Shown here piece by piece: positions 5,759 to 11,087 of a stretch of 11,087 nucleotides of DNA. Origin of the DNA: Propionibacteriaceae bacterium (GTDB taxonomy: Bacteria > Actinomycetota > Actinomycetes > Propionibacteriales > Propionibacteriaceae); NCBI GenBank assembly GCA_030528545.1, contig JAUMYR010000013.1:22532-33618 (forward strand), in the 5' to 3' direction. The position numbers and the translations under genes were made by a program. Under the pieces are notes generated by a model that did not search any database, was not told the origin of the DNA, and saw nothing but the letters and a program-made list of their open reading frames with translations. Each line of letters begins with the position of its first letter. The stretch's first letter is position 1.

Positions 5759-8589
5759 TCAGCCGCCCACCCGGAGGATGAGGTCGCGGGGCGGGCGGCT
5801 GGCCATCCAGGAGACCAGCAGGGCCGCCGCCACCAGGGAGGCCAGCACCGCCGCCTGGCCGCCCCAGGCAAAGTGGGTGTGGCGCCAGCCGCCCCCAACG
5901 TGCCGGGCCCAGGCCACCAGGTAGGAGGCGAGCGCGCAGCCACCGGCTAAGCCACACAGCCCGCCGCTGCCAACGATCAGCATCGACTGGGCCATCAGGT
6001 AGCGGCGCAGGAAGGCCGGGCTCGCACCGATCGCATGCATGGTGGCGAGGTCGGCGTGGGCCTGGGTGCGGCACAGCGCCGTCGCCACCGCCGTGGCGCA
6101 TACCGCCAGCAGCGCGGCACCGGCCAGCGCGACCCACATCGCCGGTTTGTTCAGAACGCCATCGAAGCCCGACCCGGCGAACACCAGCGGGGCCCGTTCG
6201 GCCAGCAGGCTCATCGCCGCTTCCGACTCGGCGCGGCTCAGCGGCCGGGAGAGCTCGATCACCTCACCGACGTAGCGCTGCGGCTGCGAACCCAGCGCCT
6301 GCGCCGCGTCCGGCGACAGCGTCAGCGGGGCGTCGATATCGGACGAGAAGGCGCCGGGCAGGCTCACCCGGCGCGCCACCCGGGAGGATCCCGGCTGCTT
6401 CGTCGGTTCGTCCACGCTCACATCGATGCTCACCAGGCCGCCGGTCACCGCGGTCGCGTCCCGCACCAGGACGCCACCACTGTCGAGGACCGCCGCCTCG
6501 GCGACCGCTTCCGGACGCCCAGCCAGCAGGGCCGCACCGGTCATGATGTAAATGTCCCCACCGACCATCCAGGGGCTCGACAGGCTGGGGACGAACCCTC
6601 GCTCGTAGGGCACACATCGCAGCGGGTGCCCTGGTTCCAGCGCCGAGGGATAGTCCGGTGCCTCGGCGGGACCGCACCGGGGTGTCGTCTGGTACCACTC
6701 GGCCTGACCGGAGGCGAAGGCGTAGACCGGCTGCGACCCGGTCACCGGGAACCGCTGCTTCAGCTCCTCCACGGCGTCCAGGGCGATGGCCCGGTCCAGC
6801 CCATCCGCGGTGGCGACCCGCAGCCCGAGCACCAGGTGCCCAGGGTCCACGAGCCGACCTACCCGGTCACGCTCGGCGGCGTCCATGGAGGCATCCATGG
6901 CTTGGATCAGCGCAGCTCCGAGGACGCTGACCAGCACCGCCGCCATCGCCGGGACCACCCGGGACCGGTGTCGTGCCGCGTCCGAGATGGCGGCCCGCCA
7001 CACCAGCGGGAGCCGACGGGCGCACCGGTCGAGCAGGCCCAGCACCGGAGCCAGTCCAAGCAGCAACCCGCCCACGATCCCCAGTGCCGCGAGAAACGCC
7101 AGGGCGCCGTGCAGTTCCGCAGATCCCCCAGCTCCCTGCGCCTCAGACGGAACCGGCATCCACAGCGACGCGACGGCCGAGGCGGCACCGGCCAGGCAGC
7201 AGGCGAGCGCGGCGACGGCACGCCCCCGGATGGGCGGATGGGACCCCTCACCACGGTGTGGGCGTAGCGCGCCGATAGGGTCCTGGCGGGCTGCCCAGGC
7301 GGCCGGGAACAGCGTCATAACCCAGCCCAGCAGAGTCGTCACGAGCACCGTCACCGGGAGGATCCCCCACGGGAAGTGGCGCATCGGGTCCACGTCCGGG
7401 TCGATCATCCCGAACACCGCGATCCCCACGCCCAGCCCCGCGAGGGCACCGAGAAGCCCGCCCGCGAAGCCAATCGTCACGCCCTGGATCGCGATGGTGC
7501 GACGAAGGTCGCGGGGAGCCGCCCCGATCGCGGACTCCAAGGCCAGCAGGCGGCGCTGCTGTTCGACTGACACTGCGAAGGCCGGTGTCACCAGGAACAC
7601 CACGAGCAGTGTGCCCACGACGGCCGCCATAGCCACCAACACGGCCCAGCCCGCCAGGAGTTGGGGGTCGACGGAAACCGGGTGTAACTCGCTGGCCGCC
7701 GGATAGTGGACCAGCACGTGCCGCGAGACCACGTGCACCATGGCCCGGTTGAGTTCCTTCACCCGGTCCCAGGTGACCGGCTCCGGACCAACGACGAGGT
7801 AATGCCCGTCGACGCCCGCGGTATCCGCGGCGACCATGTCCGAAACCCAGCCCTCCAGCGCCCAGACCAGCTCGGCGTCCATGGCCGCCACCCCGCTCAC
7901 CCGGTAGGTCTTCTGCTGATTGGCGATGACAGCGCCGATGCGGCCCTGCGTGGACACCCACCCGTTCCAGGGAGCGGCGATGAGCGTGAGCGTGTCCCCC
8001 CCCCGAGCGAGAGCCTCTGGGCCAGCGTCCTGGAGATCACGGCCTCGGCACCGTCACCGGGCGGACGCCCCGCCGCCAGTCCAGGCAAGAGCAGGCCCAG
8101 CGCCTCGGGCCCGGCCTCGCGCATCGCTGCGGGGACGATTCCCCGCCGCCGCTCCCGTAGGAAGGACTCGGTTGCCGCTCCCGCCTCCTGGACGCTTCCT
8201 GGTTCGAGGCCCAGGCCCGCTACCGCCAGCAGGTCTGGCGTCTTCCAGTAGGGCAGCAACCGGTTCGCCGCGGGCAGCTCCGCCGCGATGTCCGCGGCCG
8301 GGACCGGTTCACGTTCCAGGTCGTCTATCCAGGACGTCAGCCCCTCGGGCGGCTGGGCCAAGGGTCCGGCGTGGGGTGAGACGGCGGTCGCGGTCACCAC
8401 GGCCTGGGCTCCCTGCGGGATCCTGCGGAGCGCCGCCTCCGCAGAAGGCGTGCCAGATTGCGTGGCTACCACGGCGGCCACCAGAGCGCAGGCGGGCACC
8501 GAGACCAGCAGCACCGCGCACAGGGTACGCACCCAGTGCCGCCGCGCGTCGCGCAACCCGAGCCGCGCGACGGGACGCCAGCCGCTCAC
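5759..8589 (-). pseudogene. MacB/FtsX-type ABC transporter permease, frame interrupted at a G9 tract
   Basis: The permease is encoded in two frames. The first runs from GTG 8589 (overlapping the ATPase stop by 4 nt) for 195 residues to LAQRLSLG: a first membrane helix (about 20-43, HWVRTLCAVLLVSVP) and an extracellular region. The second, open from just after the G run to the TGA at 5759, continues sensibly with DTLTLIAAPWNGW. It carries an FtsX module (WAVLVAMAAVVGTLLVVFLV, then LLALESAIGAAPRDLRR), central helices, a second extracellular domain and a C-terminal FtsX module (LATMHAIGASPAFLRRY), about ten helices in total. The break is at nine G (minus strand, 8004-7996); ten G or seven G would join the frames into 943 or 942 residues, a normal length. 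A separate product could start at GTG 7957 but would lack the first helix. Causes may be sequencing error, real inactivation or phase variation. Substrate unknown. Confidence 0.85.
7996..8004 (-). repeat. Homopolymeric G9 tract at the permease frame break
   Basis: Nine C on the plus strand (nine G in the coding strand) occupy codons 196-198 of the first permease frame. The coding sense changes frame exactly here, and it was the longest homopolymer I noticed in the window. Runs of this kind slip during replication and also cause sequencing length errors. Confidence 0.9.
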
Positions 8590-9314
8590 CTCGCGCTCCC
8601 GGCCGCGCGGAGGAAGGCGTCGGGATCGGAGGGTCCGGTCACGCCCGTGATCCGGCCATCGCGCAGGAAGACCGTCTGATCGGCCCAGGCCGCGAAGCGG
8701 GGCTCGTGGGTGACCAGGAGGACCGCGGCTCCCGCATCGGCCCGTTCCCTGAGGACGCGCAACACGTCGGCTCCCGTGGCCGAGTCGAGAGCCCCCGTGG
8801 GTTCGTCGGCGAGCAGCAGACGCCGCGGGCCAACCAGTGCCCTGGCGATGGCCACCCGCTGGGACTGGCCGCCGGACATCTCATCGGGTCGCCGCCCGAA
8901 CAGCTCGCCCACTCCGATGCTGGCCAGCGCCTCCCGCGCCGCCCCGGCGGCCTTCCTGACGGGCCAGCCGTCGAGTTCCAGGGGGAAGGAGACGTTCTCG
9001 CCCGCGGTCAGGGAGGGCAAGAGGTTGAAGTCCTGGAACACGTAACCGACCCAGCGCCGCCGCAGCAGCGCGCGGGCAGCCACGCTCATACCGGCGAGGT
9101 CGCGCCCCTCGACCAGCACCGAACCGCTCGTCGGGGAGACGAGCCCGCCGGCGAGGTGCAGCAGCGTGGATTTGCCGGAACCGGACGGGCCCATGATCGC
9201 GATGAACTCCCCCGCCCTCAGGACGAGGTCGACCCCGTCCAGGGCGCACACCTGGCGCGCCCCGGCACCGTGGACCCGGGATGCGGCGCGCAGTTCCAGC
9301 ACGGTGTTACTCAT
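8586..9314 (-). CDS. ABC transporter ATP-binding protein (MacB/LolD type)
   Basis: This 242-residue nucleotide-binding subunit pairs with the downstream FtsX-type permease. The motifs are complete: Walker A GPSGSGKST at 42-50, Q-loop YVFQDFNLLP at 91-100 (Gln94), signature MSGGQ at 146-150, Walker B LLLADEP at 166-172 with catalytic Glu171, D-loop GALDSATG (174-181) and switch His203 (VTHEP). The sequence resembles the LolD/MacB/FtsE group that drives mechanotransmission or export from the membrane, not import. ATG 9314 is preferred: MSNTVLELRA is the normal start of the domain, and this ATG overlaps the padR stop (ATGA); a longer frame back to 9461 would only read padR in another register. 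The TGA overlaps the permease GTG by 4 nt. No clear Shine-Dalgarno is seen, so translation is likely coupled to padR. Substrate cannot be read from the sequence. Confidence 0.93.
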   Translation of the reverse strand: MSNTVLELRAASRVHGAGARQVCALDGVDLVLRAGEFIAIMGPSGSGKSTLLHLAGGLVSPTSGSVLVEGRDLAGMSVAARALLRRRWVGYVFQDFNLLPSLTAGENVSFPLELDGWPVRKAAGAAREALASIGVGELFGRRPDEMSGGQSQRVAIARALVGPRRLLLADEPTGALDSATGADVLRVLRERADAGAAVLLVTHEPRFAAWADQTVFLRDGRITGVTGPSDPDAFLRAAGSAR

Positions 9315-9943
9315 GGCCGCACCCGGTCTGTCTGGGGGACGCTGCCGCGGTGCGGCTGACCCGCGGCGGGACGGCTTTGCCCGCCGGTACCACCGGCCAG
9401 CAAGGGCTGGTCCCGGCTGCTGGCGGCCCGATGCAGTATTGCCTCGATGTCGTCGAGCCACCGCAGGTCCGCCTCTGTGGCGAACAGATGGTGGTGCAGC
9501 ACGAGCCGCGCGGCGAGGTCATCGGTCTCCAGCCCGCGCTGGGCCCGGGTGATGTCGTGCAGCACCCGCTGCGTCGCGGCGCGCTGGCGCAGCAGGACAT
9601 CGCTCACGTTCACCCCCGGGGTGGACACCGCGAGAGCCAGTTTGATGACCAGTTCGTCGCGCTCCGGGATATGACGCGGGACCGGATTCTGCCACCACCG
9701 CGCCAACTCGTCGCGCCCGAGCTCGCTCAGGTGCCATGGGGCGCGGGAAGTAGAGCCGGGGTCGGCGGGTCCCTCTCCTCGCCACACCAGACCGTCGCGG
9801 GCGAGCCGTTCCAGTGTGCTGGAGACCTGGCCGATGTTGAGGGGCCAGGTCTGGCCGGTCGAGGCTTCGAAATCCTTCCGAAGCTGGTAGGTCGTCGCCG
9901 GGCCAGCCACCAGCAGCGCGAGCAGAGCGTGTTTGATCGTCAT
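9311..9943 (-). CDS. PadR-family transcriptional regulator
   Basis: This is a 210-residue repressor with an N-terminal winged helix-turn-helix (about 1-75): MTIKHALLALLVAGPATTYQ, then QTWPLNIGQVSSTLERLARD, characteristic of PadR. A helical C-terminal domain (about 85-175) likely gives dimerisation and ligand sensing, and the last 35 residues are polar, Gly/Arg/Pro-rich and probably disordered. ATG 9943 is chosen because GGGGG stands 4 nt upstream; ATG 9958 would add five residues but falls inside the palindromic operator. The gene is first in a padR-ATPase-permease operon with 4-nt overlaps, a common arrangement in which the repressor responds to the toxic compound or stress handled by the transporter. 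The nested dyad at 9957-9989 argues for autoregulation. Inducer unknown. Confidence 0.9.
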   Translation of the reverse strand: MTIKHALLALLVAGPATTYQLRKDFEASTGQTWPLNIGQVSSTLERLARDGLVWRGEGPADPGSTSRAPWHLSELGRDELARWWQNPVPRHIPERDELVIKLALAVSTPGVNVSDVLLRQRAATQRVLHDITRAQRGLETDDLAARLVLHHHLFATEADLRWLDDIEAILHRAASSRDQPLLAGGTGGQSRPAAGQPHRGSVPQTDRVRP

Positions 9944-9956
9944 CGAACCCCCATCC

Positions 9957-9989
9957 ATGGTTACCCAGTAATGATTACACGGTAACCAT
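9957..9989. promoter_or_regulatory. Nested palindromic operator upstream of padR
   Basis: ATGGTTACC (9957-9965) and GGTAACCAT (9981-9989) are perfect inverted repeats centred on 9973. GTAAT-G-ATTAC (9968-9978) is a second palindrome with the same centre. The same bases can also be read as two adjacent sites, TTAC-N3-GTAA at 9961-9971 and 9975-9985, 14 bp apart. TGTAAT on the minus strand (9979-9974) is a possible -10 inside it, so a bound repressor would block the promoter. Likely bound by the PadR protein encoded next to it. Confidence 0.75.
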
Positions 9990-10033
9990 TGGCTGGCGAT
10001 CAGACCGTGGTCTCGACCTGCGGGGACCAGGAT

Positions 10034-10058
10034 CCGCCCCCACCGCGCACCGGGGCGG
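10034..10058 (-). terminator. Possible hairpin terminator after the DUF2207 gene
   Basis: Perfect 7-bp arms CCGCCCC (10034-10040) and GGGGCGG (10052-10058) enclose an 11-nt loop, 20 bp downstream of the DUF2207 stop. There is no T run after it on the minus strand, so the assignment rests on position and stem only. Confidence 0.4.
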
Positions 10059-10078
10059 CTAAGCCCAGCGGGACGCGG

Positions 10079-11087
10079 CTACCACCGGCCGCCGCCTCCT
10101 CCTCCCACGCCACCGCCGGAGAAGCCGCCGCCAGAGGAACCGCTGGAGGAACCCGAGCCACCGGACCAGCCGCGCCCGCTTGAGCGGGTGCTCGTCCCGC
10201 CTCCGGAGGAACTGCCGCTGGCGAAGGACCGGAGGCTCTCGGCGATAGAGCCCTGCCCGAAGTTGTTCCGGGTCTCCCAGAAGGATTCCGGCTCGGCCCT
10301 GTAACGCCGGTCCGGCGTCGTGGCCTCGTCGAGCACGAAACCGTCAGCGACCGCCGCGGCCATCAGCGCCGGGACCGCGCCTCGCTGGTCCCCGAAGGCG
10401 TCGTGGGAATGCCCGATCAGCCGCCGCCAGGAGTCCTCGGCGCCGAAGATGATCGCGTAGGGAAGCAGCGGCTCGTATAGCTTGACGAAGTCGCCCTGCC
10501 CCGGGGCGTCCAGGGCATTCTGCAGCCAGGCGATCCGGTTGGCCTCAGCCATGGTGACGAACTGCCGCAGGCCCATCAGGTGGTAGCGCAGTTGCTTACC
10601 TTCGGGGGTCAGCCCGCCATAGGTAGGCAGGTAGTGCACCGCCGCGATCAGCAACAGCACGCCCAGCACGCCCGCGGCCAGGAAGTACCCGCCGAGTCCC
10701 GCGAGGCCGAGCACCGCCTGCACCACGCCGAGGCCGGTCAGCAGCACCATGCCGATGATCAGCATGGGCCCTCCGATGGTCAGCTTGTGCCTCAGCCTGA
10801 GGACGTCGAGGTAGTCGCGCCGCAGGATGGAGGCCTGCGCCGGGTCGTATCCGCCGTGCAGCCGCTCCAGCGCGCGTTCGATGTTCGGGCCGCCGAACAG
10901 CGCCGTCGTGATGTTCTTCAGCCGGGGCGACTCGAACTCGGGTACTGTCTTCCAGCTCAGCGCCAGCGCCTTACCCAGCCGCCGCTGCTCCGCCGCGGAG
11001 ATGCGATCCCTGTCCTGCCCCGGGGCCTGGCTCTCCTGCCTCCGGTCGTGGATCGTGGCGTTGCCGCGCAGCACCAGCCAGGTCAGG
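10079..11087 (-). CDS. DUF2207-family membrane protein, C-terminal part (5' partial)
   Basis: The frame is open to the window edge and starts with LTWLVLRGN, so the GTG at 11074 is internal and the N-terminus (in this family usually a signal peptide, an extracellular domain and a first helix) lies outside. Visible in order are a cytoplasmic stretch, two membrane helices (LTIGGPMLIIGMVLLTGLG and YFLAAGVLGVLLLIAAVHY, about 95-150 of the visible part), the motif LTPEGKQLRYHLMGLRQF, then LYEPLLPYAIIFGAEDSW, and a 50-residue Gly/Ser tail ending GGGGGGRW. The LTPEGK...G-x-x-x-F and LPYAIIFG blocks plus the Gly/Ser tail are characteristic of DUF2207 proteins, whose function is not established. It is separate from the padR operon: 120 bp of noncoding DNA containing the operator and a hairpin lie between. 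Confidence 0.88.
   Translation of the reverse strand, partial: LTWLVLRGNATIHDRRQESQAPGQDRDRISAAEQRRLGKALALSWKTVPEFESPRLKNITTALFGGPNIERALERLHGGYDPAQASILRRDYLDVLRLRHKLTIGGPMLIIGMVLLTGLGVVQAVLGLAGLGGYFLAAGVLGVLLLIAAVHYLPTYGGLTPEGKQLRYHLMGLRQFVTMAEANRIAWLQNALDAPGQGDFVKLYEPLLPYAIIFGAEDSWRRLIGHSHDAFGDQRGAVPALMAAAVADGFVLDEATTPDRRYRAEPESFWETRNNFGQGSIAESLRSFASGSSSGGGTSTRSSGRGWSGGSGSSSGSSGGGFSGGGVGGGGGGRW

Noticed and set aside
6035..7267. 410-codon plus-strand frame opposite the permease
   Set aside because: Arg/His/Gln-rich shadow without domains; the opposite strand encodes membrane helices and FtsX motifs.
7920..9359. 479-codon plus-strand frame opposite the permease and ATPase
   Set aside because: Pro/Arg/Ala-rich shadow; the opposite strand carries a complete ABC ATPase with all motifs.

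Overview
The window is about 11 kb of dense, high-GC DNA with GTG starts, 4-nt ATGA/GTGA gene overlaps and strong G/C preference at third codon positions. This points to an actinobacterium. The three-gene transhydrogenase and the cobalamin riboswitch would fit the Propionibacteriaceae or a relative, but the genus is inference only.

Layout, left to right. (1) 1-2799 (+): pntAa (5' end outside the window), pntAb and pntB, overlapping by 4 nt each. They encode the proton-translocating NAD(P) transhydrogenase, which makes NADPH. A strong hairpin at 2809-2846 ends this operon. (2) 4148-2901 (-): a promoter-like -10 element, a clear adenosylcobalamin riboswitch (4134-3988), two small unrecognised ORFs in the same frame separated by one amber codon, and a CbiX-like protein with a C-terminal thioredoxin-like [2Fe-2S] ferredoxin domain. 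None of the three proteins is a standard B12 biosynthesis or transport gene, so the function of this B12-controlled operon is open. (3) 4280-5746 (+): a complete NAD(P)-dependent succinate-semialdehyde/aldehyde dehydrogenase (gabD-like), divergent from the riboswitch operon. (4) 9943-5759 (-): a PadR repressor, an ABC ATPase and a MacB/FtsX-type permease, each overlapping the next by 4 nt. The permease reading frame is broken at a run of nine G (7996-8004); ten or seven G would restore a protein of about 943 residues. A nested palindrome just upstream of padR (9957-9989) is the likely PadR operator. (5) 11087-10079 (-): the C-terminal half of a DUF2207 membrane protein with a Gly/Ser-rich tail, cut by the window edge.

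The transhydrogenase and the dehydrogenase both concern nicotinamide cofactor balance but are separately transcribed. The PadR-ABC cassette looks like a self-repressed export or envelope-stress module. I saw no tRNA, rRNA, CRISPR array, insertion sequence or phage gene. The two observations most worth following are the riboswitch-controlled operon of unknown function and the poly-G-interrupted permease.
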